Positions 1 to 8,704 of a DNA stretch of 64,000 bases are shown one piece after another. Under the pieces are notes generated by a model. The model saw nothing but the letters and a program-made list of their open reading frames with translations, did not search any database and had not been told where the DNA came from. The stretch lies in NCBI RefSeq assembly GCF_003387155.1, contig NZ_QUMT01000001.1, positions 682,001 through 746,000 on the forward strand, in the 5' to 3' direction. The stretch comes from Roseateles depolymerans. GTDB taxonomy: Bacteria; Pseudomonadota; Gammaproteobacteria; Burkholderiales; Burkholderiaceae_C. Within the stretch, counting starts at the first letter, position 1. Each line of letters opens with the position of its first letter. The position numbers and the translations under genes were made by a program.

Positions 1-135
1 TTCTTGTTCGGTCATATCGTTGAGGGCTGGTGAAGCGCCCGGACCTGGCTCACGACCGGTGACGGCGGACAGGTCTTCATGGGCGGAAATGTTCCCCGCG
101 GCAGACGCCGGGGACAGACAGGGGACGCGGCTCAT
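1..135 (-). CDS. Partial type III locus gene downstream of sctS (5' end only)
   Basis: An open frame of 45 codons with no stop starts at 135 and runs off the left edge. Its ATG overlaps the sctS stop codon (ATGA), the same coupling used at other junctions in this locus, so it is probably translated with sctS. The visible N-terminus is Ser/Ala/Pro/Gly-rich without a signal peptide or membrane segment. In many systems sctT follows sctS, but sctT lies elsewhere here, so this must be a different locus gene. Too little is visible to name it. A later ATG near position 15 is a possible alternative start but lacks an obvious ribosome site. Confidence 0.55.
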   Translation of the reverse strand, partial: MSRVPCLSPASAAGNISAHEDLSAVTGREPGPGASPALNDMTEQE

Positions 136-401
136 GGTCGGCCTCCGAAGGTGGCCAGGGCCGCAAGGGCTTGCTCGCCGAGTGAAAGGATCTGGAGCGC
201 CACCCAGCGCCCGGTGGCGGCCAGCGTGACCCCCACGGCGAGCAACTTGACGGCGAAGGGAATGCTCTGGTCCTGCATGGACAGCACGGCTTGCAGCAGG
301 GACACCACCACGCCGGTGATGACCGCCACGATCAGGCTGGGCATGGACAGCCAGATCACGGCCAGCAGGCCCTTCTGGAAAAAGGCGATGGTCTCGACCA
401 T
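132..401 (-). CDS. sctS: Type III secretion export apparatus protein SctS
   Basis: An 89-residue inner-membrane protein of the SctS/HrcS/FliQ family, part of the SctR5-S4-T1 export gate through which substrates cross the inner membrane. Two hydrophobic helices flank a short polar loop, with the family-like start MVETIAFFQKGL and an internal SLLQAVLSMQDQSIPFAVK stretch. Length is typical. The start at 401 was chosen over an upstream in-frame ATG at 455 because AAGGAG sits a few bases before it and the family begins here. It follows sctR by 11 bases and overlaps the partial gene on the left. Confidence 0.93.
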   Translation of the reverse strand: MVETIAFFQKGLLAVIWLSMPSLIVAVITGVVVSLLQAVLSMQDQSIPFAVKLLAVGVTLAATGRWVALQILSLGEQALAALATFGGRP

Positions 402-412
402 GGCGCGCTCCT

Positions 413-1135
413 TCAGGCGTAAGAGGCCACGAGGCCTTCGAACAGGCGGGTCCATCCGTCCAGCACCACAAAGAGCAGCAGCTTCAGCGGCAGGGACACG
501 ACCATCGGCGAGACCATCTGCATGCCCAGGGCGAGCAGCAGGTTGGACAGCAGCAGGTCGATGACCACAAACGGGACATAAAGAACGAAACCGGCCTTGA
601 GCGCCATCTCCATCTCGGAGACGACGAAGCAGGGGATGAGCACCACGTAGTCGCGCTCATGGGGGGTGCCCAGCGCACTGCGCTTCCACTGGCGCTGGGC
701 CAGTTCCACGAAGCGCTGACGACGCTCGGGCAGGGTGTTGGCCAACATGAACTCGCGCAGCGGCTCGGCGGCATAGGCGATGTGGCCCAGGCCGCCGCGG
801 CTGGGCGGCGCACCTGCATCGCCAGTTGCATTGCTGCCGGCGGGCGTCGTGCTGCTGGAGGGCCGCCCCGACCGGTCCTGCGAAGGCGAGGTCAGCTGCA
901 GCCGGCCCGCCATCTCGTTGAAGATGGGCGCCATCACGAACAGCGTCGCGGCCAGCGCCACCGCATTGACGGCGATGCCGGGCGGCACCTGCTGCACGCC
1001 CAGGGCGTTGCGCACGATCATCAGCACCATCGAGATCTTCAGGAACGCGGTGGTGCAGACCATCAGCAGCGGCAGCAGGGCGATGCCGGCCAGCAGCAGC
1101 ACCAGCGAGACCGGGTCGTAGGCGGCGATATTCAT
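413..1135 (-). CDS. sctR: Type III secretion export apparatus protein SctR
   Basis: A 240-residue SctR/HrcR/FliP family protein, the pentameric core of the export gate. The N-terminal helices (LLPLLMVCTTAFLKISMVLM), the conserved ...NALGVQQVPPG segment and the C-terminal membrane block (YVPFVVIDLLLSNLLLALGMQM) are clear. It overlaps the sctQ stop by 4 bases. Odd feature: between residues of about 83 and 110, in the loop after the second membrane segment, there is a low-complexity Ser/Gly/Pro/Thr insert that is longer than I expect for this family. The frame is intact. Confidence 0.95.
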   Translation of the reverse strand: MNIAAYDPVSLVLLLAGIALLPLLMVCTTAFLKISMVLMIVRNALGVQQVPPGIAVNAVALAATLFVMAPIFNEMAGRLQLTSPSQDRSGRPSSSTTPAGSNATGDAGAPPSRGGLGHIAYAAEPLREFMLANTLPERRQRFVELAQRQWKRSALGTPHERDYVVLIPCFVVSEMEMALKAGFVLYVPFVVIDLLLSNLLLALGMQMVSPMVVSLPLKLLLFVVLDGWTRLFEGLVASYA

Positions 1136-2208
1136 GGCCGGCTACCCCAGTCGGTGATCTCGACCGCCAGACGGCCGTCCAGCTCGATCAATTCACCGCT
1201 GCCCAGTTCCGTGCCGTGCGCAACGATGCGCACATGCGGCGGCGTGGCCAATTCGAGGGGAAGAATTCGACCGCTGTTGAGCGCGGTGAGTTCAGCGACT
1301 GTCATCGACAGTCGGCCGACGATGAAATCGAGATCGACTTTCAATGCATCCATGATGGTGGGGACCTTTTCAATTGCCTTGACATGGGAAGGATTGGAAA
1401 GGGCAGGGGCGTCGACGACCCATCCTTGGAATACATAGGAGTCATCGGCGAGCTGACAAACATTGACTAGTGCCGATCCCAAAAGCATGTGGGCAGGGGG
1501 CTTGAGTGCCGGTCCGTCCAGCGGGATCAGCAGCGCGTCGCCCACCCCGATGGCAGCGAGTCGTGCGGCGGAAATGGGGCGTCGGCCCAGGTGCAGTCCC
1601 CCCGAGAAACTCAGGCGTCGAACGGCTTCGGGAAGTGCAGTGGCCGCGTGCAGATCAAGTGCATGTCTCTGCCAACCCGCATGCGCGGTCCATTCACAGA
1701 GCGTGTGGGCCTGCGCGTGCAGGAGAAAGGTGTGGCATTCGTCATTGATGCCGGTCAAGGTCAATAGACAAGGCAGGAAAGGTGAATCACCGGCATCGGT
1801 CGCGGCGTGTGCTTGATCTGTCTCAAGGAGGTGAAATGGACCGCCCAGGCATTCCATCAAGGCGGGGGGAATCCGAGCCAGGGAGAGGCGGTGCAATTCA
1901 TGCACCACCGTCGTGGGGGTGTCTGGCGGGTACTGCACGCCGGTGAGCAGCGTCAGCAGGCTGGCGTCCATCAGCTGCAGCGGGCCATGGCGACCCTGCA
2001 GATGCAGAAAGGGCTGGGCCTGGAGGTCGGAGACGGGGGCCGGCAACAGCAGCAGCTCGGCGCTGCGCAGCGACAGATCCGGATCGTCGAGCGGCCACAC
2101 CAGCCCCGCCGACAACTGACGGGACAAGCGAGCCTGAAGGCCGGTCACCCGGCGCAAGGAGAGAGGCCGTGCAGACGGCGCTGCGCGGCCTGAAGTGGGG
2201 GCATTCAT
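1132..2208 (-). CDS. sctQ: Type III secretion cytoplasmic ring (sorting platform) protein SctQ
   Basis: A 358-residue SctQ/HrcQ protein, the C-ring/sorting platform component that works with SctK, SctL and the SctN ATPase. The C-terminal 75 residues form a SpoA/SURF-type domain (LDFIVGRLSMTVAEL...GRILPLE...VEITDWG). The N-terminal half is divergent, as is usual. The frame is open upstream to 2499, but the start at 2208 (MNAPTSGR) is preferred because the upstream part has no family character and would run across the divergent promoter region and into sctL. First gene of the leftward sctQRS unit. Confidence 0.85.
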   Translation of the reverse strand: MNAPTSGRAAPSARPLSLRRVTGLQARLSRQLSAGLVWPLDDPDLSLRSAELLLLPAPVSDLQAQPFLHLQGRHGPLQLMDASLLTLLTGVQYPPDTPTTVVHELHRLSLARIPPALMECLGGPFHLLETDQAHAATDAGDSPFLPCLLTLTGINDECHTFLLHAQAHTLCEWTAHAGWQRHALDLHAATALPEAVRRLSFSGGLHLGRRPISAARLAAIGVGDALLIPLDGPALKPPAHMLLGSALVNVCQLADDSYVFQGWVVDAPALSNPSHVKAIEKVPTIMDALKVDLDFIVGRLSMTVAELTALNSGRILPLELATPPHVRIVAHGTELGSGELIELDGRLAVEITDWGSRP

Positions 2209-2308
2209 GATGAATCGGGCAGGGGCGACTGCCTGGACAAGGGAGGGAGGGACAAGGCGTTTGCAAAAAAACGTCAGGTCAGTAGGGGTCACATGACAAA
2301 TGGGTTCC

Positions 2309-2326
2309 GGGTGCGTGGACGCACCC
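2309..2326. promoter_or_regulatory. Interrupted palindrome in the sctQ/sctL divergent region
   Basis: GGGTGCGTGGACGCACCC has perfect 8-base arms around a 2-base centre and lies about midway in the 187-base gap between the divergent starts of sctQ and sctL. The position and symmetry suit an operator for a dimeric regulator controlling both arms, or a hairpin in the sctL leader. No convincing sigma-70, Hrp-box or PIP-box sequence was seen nearby, so its role is inferred from position only. Confidence 0.35.
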
Positions 2327-2395
2327 TGCGCTTGGTCAATGTCGGGGCCCGAGCCGGCAGAACCGCGCGTGCGTTGCCGGCAACTACCCAAGACC

Positions 2396-3130
2396 ATGAA
2401 GCCGTTTCCGATTGCCCGCCGCCTGACGCTTGCCCACACTCCGCATCTGCTGGCAGATGCGGACGGCGTGCTGTCCGCGGCCGATCTCGGCGTGGTCACG
2501 CAGGCGTCGGACCTGGTCCGCGCCGTGCGTTCGCGCTGTGCAGCGCAGTTGCGCCGCTCCCGACGACGTCAGCAGGACCTGCTGGCCCGCCAGCGCGCGG
2601 CCTGCGAATCGATGGTGCTGGCGCGCGCGGCCCAGCTGTCCCAGCAGTTGCAGGACGAGCGCCGCGGCGTGCGGGACACGGCCGCCACGCTGGTGGCCCA
2701 GGTGGCCCGCGATGCGCTGCAGCGCCTGATGGTGGAACTGCCCGACGCCTGGCCGGCCCAGTCCAGCGTGCAACTGGTGCTGGCGGAATGGTCGGCCCTG
2801 TCGCTGAAAGAAGAGGCCACCGTGCAGCTGCATCCGGCAGACCTGCCGCTCATTGCACCGCTGCGCCCCGACCTCCCCTGGACCCTGGTCCCTGATCCCT
2901 CACTGCCGCGCGGCGCCTGCGTGCTGTCGCATTCCGCCGGCACCGTGCGGGCCGACTTCCACGCCAACCTGCAGGCGCTGAGCACTGCCCTGCAATCCGT
3001 CCCGCTGGCGCCCCCCAGCGCCGATAGCGTCGAGAGCGCCCCCCTTCCGACGGAAAGCGCCAGCGAGCGCGCTGCCGTCCCGTCCCCCGGCCCTGCGCCG
3101 GCCTCTCCTCTTTCCGAGCATTCCCCATGA
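2396..3130 (+). CDS. sctL: Type III secretion ATPase stator SctL
   Basis: A 244-residue SctL/HrpE/YscL/FliH-family protein that links the SctN ATPase to the SctQ/SctK sorting platform. It shows a helical, Arg/Gln/Ala-rich segment (about residues 45-105) followed by the conserved C-terminal region with V..VARDALQRLMVELP and a terminal ...DLPLIAPL...VLSHSAGTVRADF block. The last 50 residues are Pro/Ser/Ala-rich and low complexity. The ATG at 2396 starts the family-like part; the frame extends to 2300 without similarity. First gene of the long rightward operon; overlaps the next gene by 4 bases. Confidence 0.85.
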   Translation: MKPFPIARRLTLAHTPHLLADADGVLSAADLGVVTQASDLVRAVRSRCAAQLRRSRRRQQDLLARQRAACESMVLARAAQLSQQLQDERRGVRDTAATLVAQVARDALQRLMVELPDAWPAQSSVQLVLAEWSALSLKEEATVQLHPADLPLIAPLRPDLPWTLVPDPSLPRGACVLSHSAGTVRADFHANLQALSTALQSVPLAPPSADSVESAPLPTESASERAAVPSPGPAPASPLSEHSP

Positions 3131-3342
3131 GCTACAACGACCCCATGACCGCCTTTGTCCATCAACTGCGTTCGCGCGAGGTGGAGATTCAGCAGCGGCT
3201 GCAATCCGTCGATGTGTTGGATGGCCCTGGCGGCCGCACCTTCCTCGAAGCCAAGATGGAGCTCCAGCGCGCCGACTGGGCGGCCCAGATCGGTTTGCAG
3301 CTGCGTCATGGGCTGCTGAAAAAAGTCGCGGGCAAGTTGTGA
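3127..3342 (+). CDS. Small type III secretion protein, HrpF-like or needle-like (71 aa)
   Basis: A 71-residue, cysteine-free, mostly helical protein between sctL and sctC, overlapping both by a few bases. Two readings compete. By position it matches HrpF of Pseudomonas hrp1 loci, a small protein between hrpE (sctL) and hrcC that assists the pilin. By sequence, the C-terminal half (FLEAKMELQRADWAAQIG followed by LRHGLLKKVAGKL) has the spacing of SsaG/needle-type subunits. The 76-residue product at 18101-18331 is the other needle candidate. No signal peptide. Confidence 0.6.
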   Translation: MSYNDPMTAFVHQLRSREVEIQQRLQSVDVLDGPGGRTFLEAKMELQRADWAAQIGLQLRHGLLKKVAGKL

Positions 3343-5171
3343 TGGCCACGCAGACCTCCTCGTTGTTGCGGCTCAAGCGGGGCTGGGCACCGAGCCTGGC
3401 CCTGTCCACCTGCCTGTCCGCCTGCCTGTTCTCGTGCTGGCTGCCGGCGCAGGCCGTCACGCCCGCCGGCTGGAAGGACATCCTCTACAGCAACCGCGCG
3501 GATGACAACGCAACGCTGGAAACCGTGCTGCAGCAGTTCTGCGACACCATGGGGGTGGAGCTGAAGCTGTCCAGTGCCAAGCTGGGTCAGCGCCGCATGC
3601 TGGCGCTGCCTTCACGCGGCAGTGCGCCGGCGGCCTTTCTGGACCAACTGGCCCAGAGCCTGTCGCTGGACTGGTATGTGTATCGCGGGGTGCTGCATGT
3701 GTCCCCGCAGTCGGCATCGGCCCGCGCCCGGGTCGAGCTGACGGGCCAGACCGCGGCAGCAGCCCGGCAGGCCCTGATCGGCCTGGGCCTGTTCGAGTCG
3801 CGCTTTGGCTGGGGCGAGCTGGACACCGATCCGCCCACCGTGCTGGTGGAAGGTCCTGCCAGTTATGTCGAGGCGGTGCGCAGCTTCCTGGTCTCGCCGA
3901 ATCCGGCAGCGCCGGCGCCCGAGCGCCCGCAGTTGATGGTGTTTCGCCTCAAGCATGCGGTGGCCCAGGACCGCGATGTTCAGGTGCGCGGCCTCACGAC
4001 GCGGCAGCCCGGCCTCGCCTCGGTGCTGAAGGAATTGATGAGCCCCGCGTCCAACGCGCGGCTGGATGCGTTGAGCAACCGCTTGGGCCTTGGGTCTTCC
4101 CCAGCGGGCGGGAGTGGGGCTGGCCTGGGAGGCAGCCTGGGGGCCGGAGGCCCATCGAGCCTGCTGGGCGGCGCCGCGTCGCTACCGGCCGCGCTCGGCG
4201 GCCTGCCGTCGCCCTTCAATGGGCTCGCGGACAGCAGTGCCGGCACACGATCCTTCCTCGCCTCGCCACTGCCCGACACCCTGATCCCCGGCGCTGCCGC
4301 TGGCGGCAAGAGATCCACGCCAGGATCCAACCCGGCGGATGCCGTGGAAGAAGAGCGGCGTCGCCAGGAACGGGCCGCGCTGCCCACCATCGGTGCCTAC
4401 CCACCGCTCAATGCCGTGCTGGTGTGGGATCTCCCGTCCCGCAAGCCCGAATACACCGCGGTGATCGCTGAACTCGACGTGCCGACCCGGCAGGTGGAGA
4501 TCAATGTGACCATCCTCGACGTCAATGCCAATGCGCTGCGGGAATGGGCGGCCGACCTGGCCATCGGGTCCGGCGCGGCCCGGGTGCAGCTCAATGCGGC
4601 CGGCAACATCGGCAGTGACGGCAGCAGCCCGGCGAGCAATTCCTCCATGGTGCTCTGGGCCACCGACCGCCTCAGCCTGCGGCTGCGCGCGCTGGAGTCG
4701 CGGGGACAGGCCCAGGTCATGTCGCGCCCCTCCATCCTGACCCAGGACAACCATGCCGCCGTGCTGGACATGAGCCAGTCGGTCTACGTGAGGCTGGTGG
4801 GCGAGCGCACCACCGACCTGCGCAGTGTCAGCGCGGGCACCATGCTGCGCGTGACGCCCAGCGTGCTGGGCGACGACAAGAACGCCAACATCCGCGTCAC
4901 GCTGGACATCGACGACGGGGCCCTTGGCGACAGCAGCGCTGGCGCCTCGGACCCGCGCGTGGGCAACAGCTCCGTCAGCACCCAGGCGGTGGTGCGTCCC
5001 GGCGAGTCGCTGGTGGTGGGCGGCTACCGGCGGCAGAACAGCGAGTCCTCCCACAGCCGGGTTCCCGGCCTGGACAGCGTGCCGCTGCTGGGCTGGTTGT
5101 TCCGGGGAGACAGTGTCATCAGCGAAGAACGGGAACGCCTGTTCATCGTCACCGCCCGCGTGCTTCCCTGA
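3342..5171 (+). CDS. sctC: Type III secretion outer-membrane secretin SctC
   Basis: A 609-residue secretin forming the outer-membrane pore of the injectisome. An N-terminal signal peptide ends near ...WLPAQA, followed by N0/N1-type ring domains (about residues 35-200), a Gly/Ser/Ala-rich linker (about 250-350), and the C-terminal secretin domain ending with VPGLDSVPLLGWLFRG. The linker is long and low in complexity. The ATG at 3342 shares its A with the stop codon of the preceding gene; a GTG one codon upstream is also possible. No pilotin lipoprotein gene is recognised beside it. Confidence 0.95.
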   Translation: MATQTSSLLRLKRGWAPSLALSTCLSACLFSCWLPAQAVTPAGWKDILYSNRADDNATLETVLQQFCDTMGVELKLSSAKLGQRRMLALPSRGSAPAAFLDQLAQSLSLDWYVYRGVLHVSPQSASARARVELTGQTAAAARQALIGLGLFESRFGWGELDTDPPTVLVEGPASYVEAVRSFLVSPNPAAPAPERPQLMVFRLKHAVAQDRDVQVRGLTTRQPGLASVLKELMSPASNARLDALSNRLGLGSSPAGGSGAGLGGSLGAGGPSSLLGGAASLPAALGGLPSPFNGLADSSAGTRSFLASPLPDTLIPGAAAGGKRSTPGSNPADAVEEERRRQERAALPTIGAYPPLNAVLVWDLPSRKPEYTAVIAELDVPTRQVEINVTILDVNANALREWAADLAIGSGAARVQLNAAGNIGSDGSSPASNSSMVLWATDRLSLRLRALESRGQAQVMSRPSILTQDNHAAVLDMSQSVYVRLVGERTTDLRSVSAGTMLRVTPSVLGDDKNANIRVTLDIDDGALGDSSAGASDPRVGNSSVSTQAVVRPGESLVVGGYRRQNSESSHSRVPGLDSVPLLGWLFRGDSVISEERERLFIVTARVLP

Positions 5172-5248
5172 TCGGTCCACGCATCGCCCCACCGTCCAAC
5201 CGTCTGCCTGTCACTCGTCCCCCCGGTCCCGTCTTCCAAGGAATTGCC

Positions 5249-6448
5249 ATGGCCATCAGTCCCACCGCGCCGACCGGCGCCGGCCTCCCGCTCTCATCCG
5301 ACCTGCACCGGTTTGCCGATGTCGATGTCAGCCCCTTCCAGGTGGCGGATCAGACCCGCCAGGTGCAGAAGCGCCAGCAGGCGGCCTTTCAGCCGCCGAT
5401 GGACACCCCGCTGCCGCGCCCGCCCTCCGCCGGGCTGGGCGCCGACGCCTTTGAAGAAATCACCTTCCAGGCCAGTGAGCGCGAGGAAGCCGAAGTGCAT
5501 GACGAGCTCCATGACCGTCATGTGCAGGAGGCGGAGTTGATCCGCGGCGCCTTGCCGGTGGAGAAGGTCGTGGCGGTGATGCGGCTGATGGAGGGGCAGC
5601 AGGGCTTTCAGCTGCTGCGCACCCAGGCCCGCATCTTTGCGCGGGATTTCGAAGCGGATCCCCACGGCGCCCTGGAGCGGCTGAAGATGCTGTCCCACCG
5701 CCCGGCGGAACGTTTTGCCCTGCTCAGCATGGCCGAGTCGCTCATCGAGAAAACGCGCGACAAGCGGCCCGAAGCGGAGGCCACCCTGCAGGCGCTGCGT
5801 CAGCTGGAACATCAGGACGCCCAGCAGATCCGCCACCTGATCAAGGTCTACGAGGCCACTCAGAAAAAGCAGGACACGCCGGTGTCCGCCCCAGCGTCTG
5901 CGCTCCTGCAGTTGCTGTCCTCCCCGCCCAGCCCGCGCATGCTGATGGACGCGGTGGGATCGTCCGAGGGGCTCAAGGCGCTGTCGCGGCAGGTGCATGG
6001 CTTGCCGCACGAAGGCCAATTCGAATCGCCTGCGGCCTTCGTCGGCTTGAGCGTGGCGCTGGCCCAGATGATGGCCGTGCTGCGCACCATGGATGACCAT
6101 GCCACCGGGCTCAGCAACGCGATCGGGCTGCCCGCCGGCGAGCAGCCCAAGCTGCTGCGTCAGCTGATGGACCTGTGCCGCACGGCGGCGCCTCGGCCCA
6201 AACTGGAGAAGCTGCGCACGGACCTGCTCAAGATGGTGGGGCCGCAGCGCAGCTCGCAACTGGACCAGGCGCTGCTCAAGCAGGTCAGCCAGTATCCGGA
6301 ACCGGTCTGGATCAGCATCGACGCCAAGACCGCCGTCCAGACCTGCCTGCGCGAGGCCCAGGGCCTGCATTACCGCCGGCAAGGTGTCCTCGGACCGGCC
6401 GGCCAGCTCAACCGCGCGGCCTTGCCCAACGCCGCTCCGGCCGCGTGA
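5249..6448 (+). CDS. sctW: Type III secretion gatekeeper SctW (HrpJ/YopN-TyeA family)
   Basis: A 399-residue gatekeeper of the HrpJ/YopN/InvE family, which controls the order of substrate secretion at SctV. The central region has the typical acidic, helical character (SEREEAEVHDELHDRHVQEA, then repeated helices around ...LERLKMLSHRPAERFALLSM) and the C-terminal third resembles the TyeA-like domain, so N-terminal and TyeA-like parts are fused. It starts 77 bases after sctC behind an AAGGAA site, and is followed by sctV 62 bases later, the hrpJ-hrcV order of hrp1-type loci. Confidence 0.88.
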   Translation: MAISPTAPTGAGLPLSSDLHRFADVDVSPFQVADQTRQVQKRQQAAFQPPMDTPLPRPPSAGLGADAFEEITFQASEREEAEVHDELHDRHVQEAELIRGALPVEKVVAVMRLMEGQQGFQLLRTQARIFARDFEADPHGALERLKMLSHRPAERFALLSMAESLIEKTRDKRPEAEATLQALRQLEHQDAQQIRHLIKVYEATQKKQDTPVSAPASALLQLLSSPPSPRMLMDAVGSSEGLKALSRQVHGLPHEGQFESPAAFVGLSVALAQMMAVLRTMDDHATGLSNAIGLPAGEQPKLLRQLMDLCRTAAPRPKLEKLRTDLLKMVGPQRSSQLDQALLKQVSQYPEPVWISIDAKTAVQTCLREAQGLHYRRQGVLGPAGQLNRAALPNAAPAA

Positions 6449-6510
6449 CGGAATCGACGATCCCGGCCTGAGGCGCAGAACCTCGCACCTCGGGTTCGCA
6501 CTGACCGCTC

Positions 6511-8703
6511 ATGGACACGCCCGGACCCTTCGCCGCTTCCACCCCCAGCTCCGGCTCATCGGCCGGGGCGGCCCCGCCTGCCGCCGCCTCCGGACGCGTC
6601 ACCGGCGCCGCGGCGGCTTCTCGCGCATTGGCAGCCCGGCTCGCCCCCAGCGGGGAGCGGGCGGAGATCGTGGTCACCGCGCTGGTGGTGGCCGTGGTCT
6701 TCGCCATGCTGCTCCCGGTGCCGACCTGGCTGCTGGACCTGCTGATCGCGGTCAACCTCTGCACCTCCTCCTTCCTCATCGTGCTGGTGATGCAGATCAA
6801 GCACACCACCGGCCTGAGCGCCTTCCCCTCGCTGTTCCTGGTGACGACGCTGTTCCGCGTGGCGCTGAGCGTGGCCAGTACCCGGCAGATCCTGCTGAAC
6901 GCCGAAGCCGGGCACATCATTGCCGCGTTCGGCGAGATCGTTGTGGGCGGCAACCTCATCGTGGGTCTGGTGATCTTTCTGGTGCTGACGGTGGTGCAGT
7001 TCATCGTCATCACCAAGGGCTCCGAGCGGGTCGCCGAAGTGGGCGCCCGTTTTTCGCTGGACGCGATGCCGGGCCGCCAGATGGCCATCGACATGGAGCG
7101 TAAATCCGGCGGCATCACCCAGCAGGACGCCAAGACCCAGCGCGACCAGCTCACCGAGGAAAGTCAGTTCTTTGGCGCCATGGACGGCACCATGAAGTTC
7201 GCCAAGGGCGACGCGATCGTGGGCATCGTCATCGTGCTGGTCAACCTGATCGGCGGCCTGGCCGTCGGGGTGCTGCAGCGGGGCATGGAAGCTTCCGAGG
7301 CCCTGCGCGTGTATTCCATCCTCACCGTCGGTGACGGACTGGTCGCCCAGATTCCAGCGCTGCTCATGTCCATGACCGCCGGTCTGCTGGTCACCCGGGT
7401 GTCCAAGCCCGGCGGGGCGGGCGGCAATATCGGCAAGCAGCTGACCGAGCAGTTGCTGGCCCAGCCCAAGGCCTGGGTGACGGCCAGTGGCGCGATGTTG
7501 GCCTTCGGTCTTCTGCCGGGCATGCCCTTGCTGGCGTTTGTCTGCCTGTCGGCGGCGTCCGCCAGCGTGGGCCTGGTGGCCATGTTCCGGGCCATGCGCA
7601 AGAACGAAGAAGAAGAGCGCAACAAGGCGAAAGAGGTCAAGCCGGAAGGGGAATTCGACGTCATCCGGGCCTTTGTCGTGCGCGTCAGCAACCGCATCGA
7701 TCCCGACACTGCGCTCAAGGCCATCAACCAGTGCCGCACCACCCGCAACAGGCTGCTGATGCGCATGGGCTTGATGATGCCGACGGTGTATGCCGAGGAA
7801 TCGGTGCCGCTGGAGGATGTGGACATCGAGTTCTGCCATGGCGAGGTCCGTTCATTTGGCCTTCGGCTGCGGGAAGGTTTCAAGACCTGCTCCTGGCTGC
7901 AGGACGACGGCAGCCAGTTCAACCTGCCGCCGGACCAGATCGAACTGCGGGGCGGCATGGCCGGCGCGGTGCGGCTCTGGATGCCGCAGGCGCAGATCGA
8001 TGAGCTCACGCCGCCACCGTCGGATGTGCAGGACTGCTGGGAGCGGCTGGAGTCGCTGACTGAAGAGGTCATGCTGCGCAACGGACCGGCCTACTTCGGC
8101 ATCGAGGAATGCCAGCGCATCGTCACCTGGACGGGGCAGCGCATGCCCGAAGTCGCCAAGGAACTGGAGCGTGCGCTGCCGCTGAGCCGGATGGCCGAAG
8201 TGTTCCGGCGCCTGCTCAGCGAGCGGGTCTCCATCCGCAACCTGCCGGTCATCCTCAATGCCCTGATCGACTGGGGCCCGCGCGAACGGGATGCCGCCGT
8301 GCTGACCGAATGCATTCGCGCCGCGCTGCAGCGTGAGATCTGCGAAAGCCAGTCGGTGAATCGCGAGCTGCGTGCCCTGGTGCTGGACAGTGAACTGGAA
8401 TCGACCATCCGCTCGTCCGTCCGCCAGACGGCCTACGGCGACTTCCTCGCCCTGGATGCGCAGAGCACGGACAACATCTGCGACGAGTTGTCACGCGCCT
8501 ACCTGAGCTCGGTCAGCGACAGCCATCCGACGGTGGTGGTCTGTGCCCAGGACATCCGCGCCCATGTGCGCAAGCTCTTGGCGGAACGAATTCCGGAGAT
8601 GTCGGTCATCGGCATGTCCGAGCTTCCACCGGACTACCGGGTGAATGTGCTGAGCGTGGTCTCGGCCGCGACCGGTTACTCCGGGTATACCGATCAGTAC
8701 TGA
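6511..8703 (+). CDS. sctV: Type III secretion export gate protein SctV
   Basis: A 730-residue SctV/HrcV/FlhA-family protein. Residues of about 50-350 hold the membrane helices and the FHIPEP-like region (SAFPSLFLVTTLFRVALSVA; RVAEVGARFSLDAMPGRQMA), and about 380-730 form the cytoplasmic nonameric ring that binds chaperone-substrate complexes and SctW. Length is slightly above the family norm because of a Ser/Gly/Ala-rich N-terminal extension of about 40 residues and a terminal DYRVNVLSVVSAATGYSGY-type tail. The start at 6511 is the first ATG after sctW. Confidence 0.96.
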   Translation: MDTPGPFAASTPSSGSSAGAAPPAAASGRVTGAAAASRALAARLAPSGERAEIVVTALVVAVVFAMLLPVPTWLLDLLIAVNLCTSSFLIVLVMQIKHTTGLSAFPSLFLVTTLFRVALSVASTRQILLNAEAGHIIAAFGEIVVGGNLIVGLVIFLVLTVVQFIVITKGSERVAEVGARFSLDAMPGRQMAIDMERKSGGITQQDAKTQRDQLTEESQFFGAMDGTMKFAKGDAIVGIVIVLVNLIGGLAVGVLQRGMEASEALRVYSILTVGDGLVAQIPALLMSMTAGLLVTRVSKPGGAGGNIGKQLTEQLLAQPKAWVTASGAMLAFGLLPGMPLLAFVCLSAASASVGLVAMFRAMRKNEEEERNKAKEVKPEGEFDVIRAFVVRVSNRIDPDTALKAINQCRTTRNRLLMRMGLMMPTVYAEESVPLEDVDIEFCHGEVRSFGLRLREGFKTCSWLQDDGSQFNLPPDQIELRGGMAGAVRLWMPQAQIDELTPPPSDVQDCWERLESLTEEVMLRNGPAYFGIEECQRIVTWTGQRMPEVAKELERALPLSRMAEVFRRLLSERVSIRNLPVILNALIDWGPRERDAAVLTECIRAALQREICESQSVNRELRALVLDSELESTIRSSVRQTAYGDFLALDAQSTDNICDELSRAYLSSVSDSHPTVVVCAQDIRAHVRKLLAERIPEMSVIGMSELPPDYRVNVLSVVSAATGYSGYTDQY

Positions 8704-8704
8704 C

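Noticed and set aside
2209-2395. HrpL-type (GGAACC-N15-CCAC) or PIP box before sctQ or sctL
   Set aside because: Neither pattern was found in the divergent gap on either strand.
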